Part shown: positions 13,001 to 25,053 of the stretch, piece after piece
Position numbering within the stretch: the first letter of the stretch is position 1
How the letters are laid out: every line of letters starts with the position of its first letter
DNA from: Spongilla lacustris
Taxonomy: Eukaryota; Porifera; Demospongiae; Spongillida; Spongillidae
Reading direction: 5' to 3'
Assembly (NCBI GenBank): GCA_949361645.1
Contig: OX442435.1
Location: 5,194,220-5,258,219 of the forward strand
Length of the DNA stretch: 64,000 nucleotides
Translations under genes and position numbers: made by a program
The notes under the pieces: generated by a model
Seen by the model: only the letters and a program-made list of their open reading frames with translations
Database searches by the model: none
What the model was told of the DNA's origin: nothing

Positions 13001-16000
13001 GTTTTGGTTTTAAGACCATCATAAATAATTACTTTTATGGCGTAGAAATGATAAGGTATTATGATGAGTGGAAGTATGTTTTGTACCAATAACATATGAA
13101 AAAAGGACTAATCCAGCCTCTAGAGTTGCAACTACCACATGCTGAATTAAGACCTTCAGCTGATCATTAGTAAAATGAGATTGTTATTAAATACTCATAT
13201 GTACATGTACCTTTAACTATGTATATTATGATCTCTATTAGAGCAAGTTACTTTTTGTGTTTATTATTATTATTTTACAATACAAAGATATTTGACAACA
13301 CAAACCAAATATAATAACACACACAAACAACTACAGAAGCTACTAAATATAAAAGAAACATGAGAAACGGTGCTGAAATTCATTCTGGTAGGTATGGAAG
13401 CCCAGCTCCATCTTCAATCTCCATCCTTTTCCTTCATTTCACTCTACTGCCACAAATGCACAAATTTTTAGCACGAAGGACAGCAAAAAGCATTCTTGCA
13501 CGCACATAGCCCAGCACTTCACTGTAAGACTTGTGCCAAATTGCAGCTATTTTTTCAGCCACATGACGTATAAATGTTTTTGCCTCAAGACCCATTGCCC
13601 CATCAGCTGTCACAACAAATGGTGCTAAAGATGCATTGATTGTTTCAGCAGCTTGTGAGTATTTTTGTTTCTTAGTGTGATCAATCGAGGAAAGAACTGC
13701 ACCCACATCACGAAGCAAGTAAGAATTTGCATCTGAATCCACTATTCGAACATCAAAAAAAGGTAGTAGCTTGAGGCTGCCATACACCACGAACAGAAAG
13801 ATCAGCAACCAAAGCAAGTACCTATTCACAGTCATTGGGTTCTCTTACAACAGGTTCTCTCACAACCTCTTTATAAGCAATTGAAGCCAAGTCACCAAGG
13901 GCATCCATCTCACAAGTAAATCAAAAACTTCTCTAATGAGAAAGTGATTGGTGGGATGTAGGATTGGTGGTGCAAAAGCAAGGAAACAAGGTACAATATG
14001 TTAAAGTGAGGTTTGGTAGGATCCAGTCCTGAATTTGCAAATGAAGAAGCCTATTCGCAAATGTAGGACTGTTATAGTTGTAGGATCCTACCAAACCTCA
14101 CTTTAACATATTGTACCTTGTTACCTTGCTTTTTGCACCACCAATCCTACATCCCACCAATCACTTTCTCGATAGAGAAGTTTTTGATTTACTTGTTCTC
14201 CTAATTTTTTTTTCTCTGCCAGGAATGTTTAGTCAACATAATGTAGGGCTTAGTGTATTTGTTGCAATGCATAGGACGCTTAGATTCCTCTTATCAGTAT
14301 CGGGTATTAAATCTGAGTATACAGGCCTCTTTTTACTGAATTTTATTAATAGGCCTACCGTTGCTCTTCGGATATCTTAAACTCAGAGTTCTCCTTGTTA
14401 ACGAGCCGTTTTCTTTGGCTTGGTCATCTTTGCTGAATTAGAACCGCCTGTTGACTTCTCAACGTGTCTGCAGCTGCGCATATGTACGTTAATTGTGTGT
14501 AGCCCGGCAACAGTAAATTAAGACGCGTGTGTGACGTCATATTGGATACTGCTAGGCAACCGACCGATAATGAATTGCACCTGCTTGGATCATTTCACGG
14601 CATTTCATCACCAGCTAACAACTGTAGGTCTTATTTGTATGAAAGGGCACGTTTGAATCAAATGCAACTTTTTGAAGCTAATCTCGTCTTCTTACGACGT
14701 TCCTGTCGCGAGTTATACGTGATGAACGGAAGACGACGGAGGAGAACAAAAATTAAATGGCGGAATTTTGGTACCGACTTGTCACTCCACGTGAACGGCA
14801 CTGTTTAGCGAAGCTCACGTTATATGTGCATATCTGTCATGTTTTTGATGGATTATATGCGAGCTGGCGAGTAAAGGCAACGCTTCGAGACCGTTTTAGA
14901 TCGAAAACCACGCCCACGAAGCCAATCCTACATAGGACCCACTACCGTGGGTCCTGATTATGTCTTTGGATGACTAAACCCCCCCTTTCTACAATCAAGG
15001 GCATGTCCAGTGCTGAACTGACTACAACAACCATCACACAGAGCTGGCAAACGTGGTAATGGTCAATGATATCGCAGTGCCAGTGAGTCCCGAAATTCAG
15101 TGACAGATAGATCAAAATGATGGTATGCCATTTGTATCACTGTCAACCATGCTGAGGTCTTTCCATCAATTCCTCGTTGTATAGCTCTCTTCTTATTGTT
15201 GTCAAAGGTTTGTAGAACTGAATTCAGAGGGTTCTGGTTAATGTTGTGATTTAATTTTCGGTGTAGCTTCGAAAGATGGTCTATGTGATTAAATACTGAG
15301 AAGGATGAATTACACTTGATTGCATCACTATATGTTCTTGAACTTGCAAAGGAAGATACAGCTGTTGATAGAGGATCTCGAATTCCCAGTCCTCCATGAT
15401 GGGCTGGAAGTGAAAACAGTTTCTTTTCAGAGTCATTTACAGTTCTCAAGAATAAAGCAGCCAAAAGATGTAGTTCAATGCATTGCACAGGTTTTCAAAG
15501 CTAGATTCACAATTTGGTACCACTCTTTGCAGGTAAGACCATTGGAATTGCAGTAATTTGGAAAGAGCTGCAAATGCAGCCTGGGGGTATAATTCGGCTG
15601 CCTCAGCCAATGTACCCACTCCAGATGTCCAAGTTTTAACCTTCTCTAAAACAAAAGCATGCACATCCTCATCGTCACCAATGAATCCTCCCAAGAAACG
15701 ATGTCCATGAACCATTTTTACTCCAAGTTCTCCAAATAGTGCATTAGCTTAAGCTTCCTCTGTAGCTCTAACAACCAAAACCGTCTTTTTAGGTTCAGGG
15801 TGGTAACCATAATCTGGACCTAGTTCACATAATTTCTGGAACCAAACTTTCATGTTTGAAAGTTTCGCAGTGCAGGCCGAATCATCGGCATACCAGTTCT
15901 GGATCCACTTGCCCTGATCTGTAAGATGTTTAATAAGTGGCATTAGAGCGGCAGCATACAGTAGCACTGAAAGTGGATCTCCATGTGCAACACTTTCTTT

Positions 16001-19000
16001 GCTAAGGATTACCTCAGAGCTGCCCTGTAAAAGGAGTGATGCATAACCCCTGTAGGTGTTAAATAGGAAACGTGAGCTTCTGGGCCACTGAACTGTAACA
16101 TTCCATAAAGCTGCAGATCTATTTTAAGGAATTAAAGGCATTCTTGGCTTCAACTAATATAACTCCCCGATGCTCATCATATAGCCTTCAATTCCTGCTC
16201 TCAGTCCAGAACACAGCTGATCTAGTCCACACAATTCCTCAACATCAATACCTGTAGCCAAGGCCATTTATTCTTCCCCCACAGCTATAGGTCACACTCC
16301 AGGGCATTAATCAAGTGCTATCAATCGACAAGACATAAGTGCCTTGATTTGTGCCCATTCTACTACGCCATTTGCAAGGCATCTCACCTGAGTTCAGCAA
16401 CAGCATCCCTCAAGGTGCTACTAGAAGAGCCAAACCTCAAAAGTTAGCATTGTCATTGAGCTGCCGTTGAACCTCCCAGGCCAGAACTACCACGAAACCT
16501 CCTTGCAGCATTTTCAATATGTGATCCTGTGATGTCAACATCAACAAGTGGAGGAAGTTCATCACATGGCAAAAATGCTCGTGTACCTTACAGTGATGGA
16601 TCTGAATGTTTCTCTTGCAAGATTTGTGCAACAGGCTAGCCATTTACTAGCTGAGAAGGATCTAAAACACCTCCACTACATGCTTGGTCTGTCAACCACC
16701 TTACAGCTGATCTGATGTCCCCACAAAGCATTAAGTTGGAAAATACCTTTAGGACATGATCCTTGCTCCTGTCTAAGATGATAACATGTGTCTTAGACCA
16801 CGGCTTAGCACATCTCTCCTATTCATGTATTCATTTATAATATAATTATAAGATATAATTAATAAAACACATTAACTACAAAGTTATGTTTAGGAACTAT
16901 GTATCACCCTCCTGGATGATATATCCACCCCTCATAAGGAGGGACCGGGCATTGGCACGCACTAGTGTTAAGTTCAGATGGCCATACCACCTTGGCCTTG
17001 GGGGTGTTGGTCCTTGTGGCAAGGTGTATGAACGAACATAGTAATACAAATATTTACTACCCTCATCCTGATTGCTACTTCTGTTGCTGATAAGGCTCGT
17101 CTGTTGTCTGTCTCATCCCCACATGCTGTTTCATGGCTGTCTGTAGTCCCATCTGAAGGTCTCGGCCTTCATCTTGAGCCTTCAGTATTCCAGGTAGCTG
17201 TCAAGTGGTGGCTTGGTTTGGACACCTCTAATGGTTCCCAGTGTGCCCTATGCCCAAACAGTGCATTAGATCCCCTTGGTTACCATGCCACAACATGCAA
17301 AAAAGGAGGAGATGTGGTCATCTGTCACAAACATCTGCGCAATGTGTTGGTGGAGACTTGCCGTAGAGCCCACTTGAGTGTGAAGGTGGAGATGGGCAGC
17401 AACCTTACTTCAGATCATGACCACTCACGCCCCGCAGACATTTTGCTACCCAATTGGGCTCTTGGTAAACCAGCTGCCTTTGATATCTCAGTGACATCAC
17501 CGCTAAATCCTAAAATTGTATCAGTAGCGGCATTGTCAGCTGGGGCAGCTGCGTTGTCCACTGAAGAGCTTAAACACACAGAAAATGACCCCAAATGCAA
17601 TGCCTTGGGGTTGTGTTGTATACCTCTGGTTTCAGAGTCGTATGGTGCTTTGGGAAAAGAACCCATAGATTCGTTTAAAATGCTTGCCTCCCGTCTTGCC
17701 ATAACATCGGGCAAAACAAAATTAGCTGTGCTGTCTGAGCTGTACAGTAGGCTCAACCTGCATTTGGGAGAGCGAATGCAACAGCGATCCTCTCCAGGTG
17801 GCTCCCATCTTAACTGTAGTGTGATTTAAGTGTTGTGTGTATTACATATTCTGTTCATGTGCATGTACATGTATATTCAAAAATTATTATTATCAAATAA
17901 TAATAATAATAATAGTACAACATGAATATACATGTAGTATCATATACATACTCACAACTATATAATAATTGCTAATAAGATACCTACTACCTATATACAT
18001 TATTGGTATAATTATTATTCAATGTTCTCCGAGAAACCTCCAGCAGCCGGCGTCAGTGGATCTCAGCATTATGGCTCTGGCATTTGACCTGACAAGGATG
18101 ATACTCAGTTTGCCATATAAGTTGGACAAGATCATTGACTTTGATTTGTTGGTCATGATGGCATACCGGGAAGCAATAAAAGAGAAAGTGTTGCATGCTT
18201 CAGCTCCCCATGCTCCATAGGTTTCCACAGCTAAGGGAGTGCACCGCCACCCTAGTTCAGAGCACTTGACATCATACTTCGAGTGTTTACGTACATGTAC
18301 ATCTGCTGCTTTGGCTGCTGATCCTGCTGAAACTCCCGCTTCCAAAATAATTGAGGGATTAAGCGGTTAGGGAACAGTGATATCATATGCAGCGCTAGCA
18401 GAACCACTGGGATTAGAAACCAGTACATCAGCTGGACGGGTAAGAGCCTTGTCCTTACCTAAACAACCACCTGCTTCCAAGCGAACTGACAAGGATGCCT
18501 GGCGACCTGCCTCGTGGACTGCATTGCGCAACGGATTATGGCGATGTGTCACATCCTCCCCACGCTTGCAGGTGACACCATGGTGACACAGTGGGTCCAG
18601 CATACATAGTGGGCAAGTCTTAGGAGAGTCATTCCCAGAATGTGGATTTAAACCCAACCACCACTTGACAGCAGTGTTGAGCTCACAAGGGTTGAGGTGA
18701 AGTCCCATGACTTCAGAAGGGACAACTGAGAGCCAGGCAGAGGCATGATGGGAGGACACTGTGAGAAGTCGTGCTTTGTTAGCACAGAACATGGAGTTGT
18801 AAAGGCTAGTGAACTGTGAGTCTTCTATTACATCAGAAAGGTGTCGCTGTGAAGGTGGGTTGGACAGCAGAGAGTGGACTGATACAGCTTCAGGGAGTGG
18901 AACACAGTTGTTGAATAAAATGATTGAGCTGGTGAGATGGGAGTGGAGTGGGGTGGCTGATTCAGAACTGCATAGTGAAGAGATAAAGGCAGCTGGGGCG

Positions 19001-21908
19001 TGGAGAGAAAGGGGGCACAGTCCTAGGCCTCCAAAAATAAATTAAAATTATAGAGACATAAACAATAAAAATTGAAGTATGAAATTCAGGCAAATGTACT
19101 TTGCAACCCTGCTCTATTGTCCATTCTAATTACACTCCTCTATTTGGTGCGAGAGCCCCATTGGAGGTCGGGATCTCATCAATTCTAGTACTTTTGTATC
19201 ACTGATACCGTAGCAGCAACACTGATTGAATTTTTGTGATAACTGTGCATTTGGAAGATTGAGTTTTACATGACTGTTTTTTTTCTTGTTCTCAGTGCTT
19301 CAAACAATCGTAAACTTACCAAGCTATCTATAATCACTGTGTGCACAACGTTGTACACATATTACTACTATTCCTACTACGACTCCTACTATGATTACAA
19401 AGAATATTTTCAGGAGATTGAATCTTATCAATCTTGCACAACAGAATATACAACAAATTGTAATTATGCAGCTAACCAATATGCTGGAGTGATTTGCAGC
19501 AACAGTAAGTGAAAGCTATATTGTTTTTATAATTATTATTCCATTTCATTCATAGCTGAAGAAGAAGGGTCAGTCCGCCTTACTGGTGGGTCTGCTTCTA
19601 GTATTGGGAATGTGGAGGTGTTGTACAATGGAGTCTGGGGTGCAGTGTGTTCAACAGGATGGAATGCAGATGCAGGGCGAGTGGTGTGTGCCCAGTTGGG
19701 CTATGACCCTAACTCTGACTATTTTTCCATTCACCCTGGAGGAAGGTAAGCGTTTGTTCCCACACAAGTGCATATTCAGTATACCAACTCAAACCATAGA
19801 AATAATTCCCGAGCCATTTAAATTGTAAGGCTTATATTAGCCACACCCAAATTAAGACCCAGCTAAAATAAAACAAGGATGTGATTTGCATTTATCAATG
19901 CAATGCCAACATGGGCTAAATTAGTTACTATTGGAATGCTAACATGGAAAGAGTAAAATCTAACAGCCAATCAGTAGAGAATAGTGTGGGAATTGGCTTT
20001 AAAATAATAATAATAATCTCCACACCTGAAAAGTTCAAAAAAGAATACACGCTAGCAATTAAAAGTTCATTTAAGCTATATAGCAGTGGAACTTTATATA
20101 TTGCTGTAGGATTATAATTGCAATTTCGTTTCTATCACATTGGTAACAAATTTGTCCAACATCTTGATGTGCTTGGGAATCATGGGCATTACATAGATCA
20201 ACACAAACATATAACCTATTATGTTAATGTTAACAGATACTATTGATTCAAGGGATGCATACTATGAAAAATATTTAAATGTGGGCATTATCGGTTTTTG
20301 AAACATGCAGTGCTGTCCAAAAAATTAGGGTTTTGTTTTTGCTAATCTTTGAGCATTGAATCAATGTATATGTACATGCATTACAATCAAATAATTTAGT
20401 TACAAGCTCAATGAAGCCTGATGTAAATTAAATATGTACAGATAAATGCTATGCACTTTCAAATACTTGGTTTGGTAGCCATATAGGCTTGCGTATATAA
20501 GGAAATTATTGTTACATAATTGAATTCTAGCTACAGTGGTAAGAACTACTTGAAACCAATTTGGTTGAACAATGTAACCAATTGTTCATACCCAATGAAT
20601 AATGAGATTACTGACTGTACGTACACGCCTCCTATTGGATATGGACCAGGATGTACCAGTGCTAATGTTGCAACACTACAGTGTGGTAAGCAGTTATGTG
20701 ATTCTTATGGGTGGGCATGTATTTTTTTGCACATGAATAAACTCCTGCATGCTAACATGTTTAGATGCTTATTCAGATGTAATAGGTTCCAGAGCACATA
20801 CATGTAAGGTATGCAATATATTCAAAGTATGGCAAAGTACTGAGTGTTGACTAAAATCACAATCAAAACATACAATTGATTTTAAAATGTATTTTTTATA
20901 CAGCCGACGAAAGTATACTTCTGTGTGTGTGTATTGTTTAATTCCATAAACTATAGCGGGCACTATGAAATGAATTATATTTGGTGTCATATTATGGTCG
21001 GATACAAATATTTGATACTAGTGCAATACATTTGAGTCAATGTAATGAACTGTAAGGGATTAATAAGTAAATTTAATGCGTTCTGTTCATTTTATTTTAC
21101 GTATTATTGACCAAAAAAACAAGGAAAGTCACTGTAATAATTGCATGTGTGCATGCTGCTCATGCATTTCATTTGGAATGCACATTGTATAATCATTAAA
21201 ATGTAGCATAGGAAGGCAGAATACACAGCACATACATAAAATACTAATTGTGATTGGTTGCAGATTTTGTACTGAGTGGTGGAGCAATCGCTGGAATTGT
21301 TGTTGGATTGCTGGTCTTTGTAGCCGTAGTATTCTTCATATTCTGTGGTCTTTCCTGCTACTTCTGTCGTATTCGTGCACTGAGATATGTAAGCTTGTGA
21401 GAGTGTTTTGTTCAATGCACACACACATACTATACGATAAAAATTGTATGTGATGCAATTCACTGTGAATTGGATGTAGATCTGTTGTACAAATATTAAG
21501 GTGATTCCTGCATTCATTAATTTCTACACTAGTAGGAAGTAATAAACAGATGCATTCTGATCTAAAATTTCCCTTCTATTTATCAAGCCACGGAATGTTG
21601 TAGGGAGCACTAAAGTGATTACTGTTACATCCAGTAGACCAGCCGCACCATCAGCAAGGTACACTTCTGCAGCGGGTGTAGCTACCTTTTACACTCCACC
21701 AACCGAACCACCAGCGGCCACCATAACTCCTGACCCATATGTGTATCGTAGACTATCCATTGAAGATAAAGAATTGGAAATGTTCAATAGAGGGGGTGTG
21801 ACTCAACCGCCTGTACCACCAGCCATCACAACTCCTGGCCCATATGGGTTTCGCAGTGAGCAACCTATTGGGAATTATGACAATTATCCACCACCACCAC
21901 CCTACTGA
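3964..21908 (+). CDS. Three-SRCR-domain type I membrane receptor, nine exons
   Basis: Exons: 3964-4024, 4343-4553, 5128-5282, 7123-7291, 19296-19504, 19556-19745, 20531-20685, 21264-21388, 21588-21908. Every junction is GT/AG and every phase agrees; the total of 1596 bp encodes 531 residues. Exon 1 is a signal peptide ([20 protein letters not shown]). Exons 2-3 encode SRCR1 ([16 protein letters not shown] then VICDG and AAVVC). Exons 4-5 encode SRCR2 and exons 6-7 SRCR3 ([13 protein letters not shown] then PIWLNNV). Exon 8 is a TM helix ([17 protein letters not shown]). Exon 9 is a proline-rich tail ending PPPPPY, a WW-domain ligand type. Each SRCR is split over two exons, as in group A SRCR genes. 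The family includes scavenger and innate-recognition receptors, but the ligand here is unknown. SRCR2 carries an odd tyrosine-rich insert, and the 12-kb fourth intron is full of transposons. Confidence 0.88.
5455..8640. mobile_element. Cluster of fold-back MITE copies in SRCR introns 3-4
   Basis: Four related elements carry ends of the type aaaaacattctctctgagaaag and an inner block containing ggatttgaaggcaatggtgg. A left half is at 5455-5530, a near-complete palindrome at 6178-6432, a complete copy at about 7736-8000 and another left half at 8498-8626. In the complete copies the whole left half is repeated inverted on the right, so each could fold into one long hairpin. No coding frame is present. 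The element at 5455-6432 lies in intron 3; those at 7736 and 8498 lie in intron 4. Confidence 0.75.
8762..8853. repeat. Short perfect hairpin
   Basis: The words ctatttcttaattgggcat (8763 on) and atgcccaattaagaaatag (to 8852) are inverted around a short loop, with an extra direct copy of taattgggcattaggtaaa between them. No gene is associated. It may be a small fold-back element. Confidence 0.6.
11100..12480 (+). mobile_element. 5'-truncated non-LTR retrotransposon (Jockey/CR1-like RT)
   Basis: An uninterrupted 408-codon frame (11163-12389) carries the RT palm motifs in order: SDEQYGF near the start, [36 protein letters not shown], the catalytic FADDTKLYS, then [11 protein letters not shown]. 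The first RT blocks and the endonuclease are missing, the usual result of incomplete target-primed reverse transcription. The 3' end is followed by an AATAAAG and a short ATT repeat (12457-12477), a common LINE tail. The open frame suggests a young insertion. It sits in sense orientation inside SRCR intron 4. The exact clade cannot be fixed by eye. Confidence 0.85.
13434..13880 (-). pseudogene. C-terminal fragment of a reverse-transcriptase retroelement
   Basis: The minus-strand frame contains [39 protein letters not shown] and [19 protein letters not shown]. From memory I associate this block with the C-terminal end of RT polyproteins of invertebrate non-LTR-like elements; no search was possible. 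Upstream frames are broken by stops. It is a relic in SRCR intron 4 and probably belongs to the same broad family as the fragments at 15-18.8 kb. Confidence 0.55.
13912..14196. mobile_element. Complete fold-back MITE
   Basis: The two halves are inverted copies: acaagtaaatcaaaaacttc at the left matches gaagtttttgatttacttgt at the right, and an inner block (ggtacaatatgttaaagtga) also returns inverted. The internal loop is about 60 bp. It resembles the 6178 and 7736 elements in size and in the ctttctc...agag ends, so it may be a diverged family member. Confidence 0.75.
15063..16330 (-). pseudogene. Broken reverse transcriptase (YADD) retroelement
   Basis: Read on the minus strand, the pieces follow RT order. 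First come [18 protein letters not shown] and [12 protein letters not shown] (15749-16000, the palm with YADD). Then [20 protein letters not shown] (15446-15715). Then [19 protein letters not shown] and [13 protein letters not shown] (15063-15488). Several frameshifts and stops separate them, so the element is dead. It lies antisense in SRCR intron 4. The 16100-16330 part looks like the preceding RT segment but is very decayed. Confidence 0.65.
17040..17840 (+). pseudogene. Retroelement C-terminal zinc-knuckle/nuclease-like fragment
   Basis: An open frame at 17104-17829 encodes [40 protein letters not shown] and a C-x2-C...H-x4-C knuckle (CALCP...HATTC). A PD-type nuclease-like stretch follows ([13 protein letters not shown] then AAFDISV). 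A CCHC knuckle followed by an RP-D motif is how restriction-like endonucleases of R2-type non-LTR elements look; assignment to that class is inference. The frame is intact although no RT is attached. It is tail-to-tail with the related copy at 18010-18800. Confidence 0.6.
18010..18805 (-). pseudogene. Second retroelement C-terminal fragment, opposite strand
   Basis: The minus-strand frame at 18367-18792 encodes [31 protein letters not shown], a [16 protein letters not shown] knuckle and [12 protein letters not shown]. After a stop the same reading continues at 18019-18345 ([34 protein letters not shown]). It is clearly related to the 17104 fragment but diverged and frame-broken. The two are convergent and about 170 bp apart. 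Confidence 0.6.
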
Positions 21909-22870
21909 GTGCACTGCTACAACTACATGTATCTTTAGATCAGCAGACCTTACAAAGTAGATGCGTAGTTTGGTATAGTTGTTTCGAAATATGTAAGTCG
22001 AATGCAACACAGCTGTGTAGTAGGCATGTGATATATGTGTGCATCCATATTTTGAGTTTATACAAAAAAAGTGTTGGAACTGATTAGATGATGCATGCGT
22101 GTCAATTATCATTATTAATGCATATGATCGGTATAGATTTTGCACGCATGTAGACTAATATTAAGATGATTCAGTGAGAACTAACGTTAAATAACAAATT
22201 TAATGGCCGTTCATGGTTTGGCATCGGGAGCATGTGCTGCATGATAAACCTCAGGGGCGGACCCGGTAAGGTGGGGTCTAAAAATGATATTCACAATGAG
22301 AGGGGGCGTACCCTCCAGTATAAATAAATGGTGGTCACTTATCATGCATGCACAGGGGGGAAAAAGCGTCAAATCATTGCGTGATTGAACAGAAAATCAC
22401 AAAAAATCACACGCTTCTATTTTTCTGTTCAATCACCTAAATGATTCGACCCTATTTATCCCTGTGATTGATTTATTTACCATGAAAATGAATGCATTTT
22501 TGGCAGTGACACTGTTCCAAAACAACCTAAAATTTACGGCATCAAATATAACCTTTCAGCGCACAATGAGGTACATGTAGTTTTGGTCCCAGACCCTGAT
22601 TCCCACAGCTGCGGACGGATAACATCACCGCTACGCGGAAAGAGGGTCTGGCGAGCATTTCACGATAGTTGTCAAAAGTAAGTTTGTTTAAAACAATGTT
22701 TTATTTACTTGAATCTAAAAAGACTAAATCTGATTGCACAGAAGTATTTTGTTAATAGTTGACAAATAAGAATAAAAGTGGACTAGTTAGTTGGCTTTTT
22801 TGATTAATAATCTTATTATTATTATTACGAATAGCTAATTTATAATTATACATACAGCATCAAAATAAAA
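21909..22870. other. 3' flank of SRCR gene, no further gene seen
   Basis: This holds the presumed 3' UTR (a TATAAATAAA word occurs near 22320) and a caggggcggacccgg word at about 22253, like a hAT 5' end without a visible partner. A small hairpin around 22365-22450 is built from gcgtgattgaacagaaaa and its inverse. I see no conserved coding frame. Confidence 0.4.
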
Positions 22871-22872
22871 AT

Positions 22873-23127
22873 CTAAACATCATTATTCAAAGGAGGGGAA
22901 AGGGTTGGAGGCAAAGTTTCCAAATAAGTTGCAGCATTTCCCCTCTGAATGGCCACTGAAAACTTTTGCAGGAGGTATGCCAAAGAGCTTTTGTCCCCAG
23001 TGGAGTTCACAATGCGGCGACCCAAGTCAGTCAAAAATGACATGGAGCGAGGGCCGCAGACTCCAGTAGTTTCAAAGGGCTTTAATTGGTAAGATATGTT
23101 AACATTTACTGAGTTACCCCTCTCCAT
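22873..23127 (-). pseudogene. Retroelement C-terminal scrap
   Basis: The minus-strand frame contains SMSFLTDLGRRIVNSTGDKS and AYLLQKFSVAIQRGNAATYL. From memory I associate this pattern with the extreme C-terminus of RT polyproteins in the same broad class as the 15-18.8 kb fragments. No RT or nuclease remains attached. It is an 85-codon relic between the SRCR and receptor-kinase genes. Confidence 0.45.
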
Positions 23128-23318
23128 AAAAGGTATTTACATCAATTTTTCCGTGCCCAGTGAATGAATTGACTGATACGAGATTCGCATATACATGTAT
23201 AACTAATTCTCCTGGGCATGCATCGCTACTGTTCTACGTGTGTCTAAAAGGATTTGCACAAATGACGTCATAGTTTACTTTTTGCTTCCTGTCGGCCATT
23301 TGAGTGGCAAAGCCTACG

Positions 23319-23490
23319 ATGGTTAAAAGTTGTTGCGTTCCTGGTTGCAAGAACCTTTTTTCAAAGGTTAAGAAACACACTTTTATCGGTTCCCAGAAGA
23401 GATATCAAGGAGTAGAAAGTGGAATAGTGCGCTGAAAAGGGGTGGCTGTGAGGATTGGGAGCCGAGTTATCACAGCTGGATTTATTTTTG
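23319..23490 (+). pseudogene. Frameshifted THAP-type zinc finger
   Basis: ATG at 23319 reads MVKSCCVPGCKNLFSKVKKH, the start of a THAP finger (C-x4-C). The frame then breaks: one frame over, directly at the join, comes FYRFPEEI...KWNSALKRGG, with the conserved F-x-F/P and W of THAP domains, ending near YHSWI where the second Cys/His pair would follow. THAP domains occur in P-element transposases and host factors derived from them. With one frameshift and no continuation, this is a relic. Confidence 0.6.
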
Positions 23491-23555
23491 TTGTTGGTGA
23501 TATATAGCTTGTTAAGCTCTTTATTGGATGGTGTACGGGAATGTGATGAACTTAT

Positions 23556-25022
23556 CACTTATGCAGTCCCCCCCCCCCCCCCCTCCCCCCCCCCCACTTT
23601 AATTATTGCGTTTACGTAATTATTTAGTGCGTGTGCATGTGGGACTACAGTGTAATTTGACTCTTTATGTAAGAGGGAGGGGTACCCCCTCCCTCACCCT
23701 CCCCACTTTCTTTTTACTAAATAACAGACGTAACCAACGCACCATGAAATGAAATAAAAAGGGGAGGGTGAGGGAGGGGGAACCCCTCCCTCCTGTAAAG
23801 AATACTGTTACTTAACGTTGACGAAAGTTGCATTGCATGTAATAATGGCTAACGGTAAGATGCTGGTATCGTTGTGTTCCTAGCTTGTTGTATGCCGCCC
23901 AAATTAAAGGTCCGACCGATATTATAGTAGTTCCCGGTGCCATAGATATTTAAGTAAGGGGATTGGAAACGGATCAATGAATCTAATTAGTCACGTACAG
24001 TCCATGTTACGCCTACAATTAAAAATTCATATCGTACGCAGCAGCTGTTTTGGACTATAGGGACCGAGACGTCAGGATCACAGGTTCACATCGTTGCGAG
24101 TGGTATATGGACAAGCAAAGCCTGGTACCCAAAGCCTTTGTTTTCCAGTCATACTTTCTTCTACACACTCGTAATGTCTTATACCCATTGCTTAAAAAAT
24201 AATCAAAAATCGATAAATGCTTCTCTCCTTAGCTTCGTTACCTCTCCTAAGGCGATACGGTTAAAGGGAAAATGACAGCCAATAGGCACGTAGCACACTG
24301 TGCACATCTATAATATGCAACGTTTAGCGCGCCAGCACCTGTAGAATCGTAGAAAAAGGTACAGTGCCAAAGTAACTCCATTTACGCTTCTTACGTACTA
24401 GAATGGAGGTTGCGAAGTAAAGAACAGTCCGCCGTGCACAAAATTAAGGAAAGGCATACAGATATGACCTACCAACGACATAGTAGTAACAGAATCGCGC
24501 TGAGATGAACTGGTCAAAAATAAAAGGTACAGTCCGTAACCGAGTCGCGTAAGGTACTAGAAAATCGCGTTCAGCAAGCAAACAATAAGAGCAAAGAGCC
24601 GTGCCAGTTAAAGAATGGCTTACAGACACGTAGGAAGATGTAATATGACGTTTTAGGACGAAAACAAATCACACAGTAGCAGCAGTTTTCAAGTCTTCAT
24701 TGGTTTAAGGGTAATAATAACCGTGTCAAGGAGTGTACGTGTACAATCATGCGCTCACGTGATGCGTTTCCAATCCCCTTACTTTAATATCTATGCCGGT
24801 GCAATATGTTGGCGAATTATCGGCAGAAAGCGTAGCGGCATCCACGACGGTCTACTGGCTAACTGGACATAAAAGCAACTTTCAAACTAACTACACAACT
24901 AACAACGACAGTAGGAAGAAGCGGAGAGATAGAAACAGTACATGTAGCAACAGCCATCACAATAAAGCAGGTGGTTATCGTAAATAAACATACAAACATT
25001 ACGTAAACGCAATAATTAAAGT

Positions 25023-25053
<31 letters not shown>

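Noticed and set aside
22253..22330. hAT-like left end (caggggcggacccgg)
   Set aside because: No matching right end or 8-bp duplication was found nearby.
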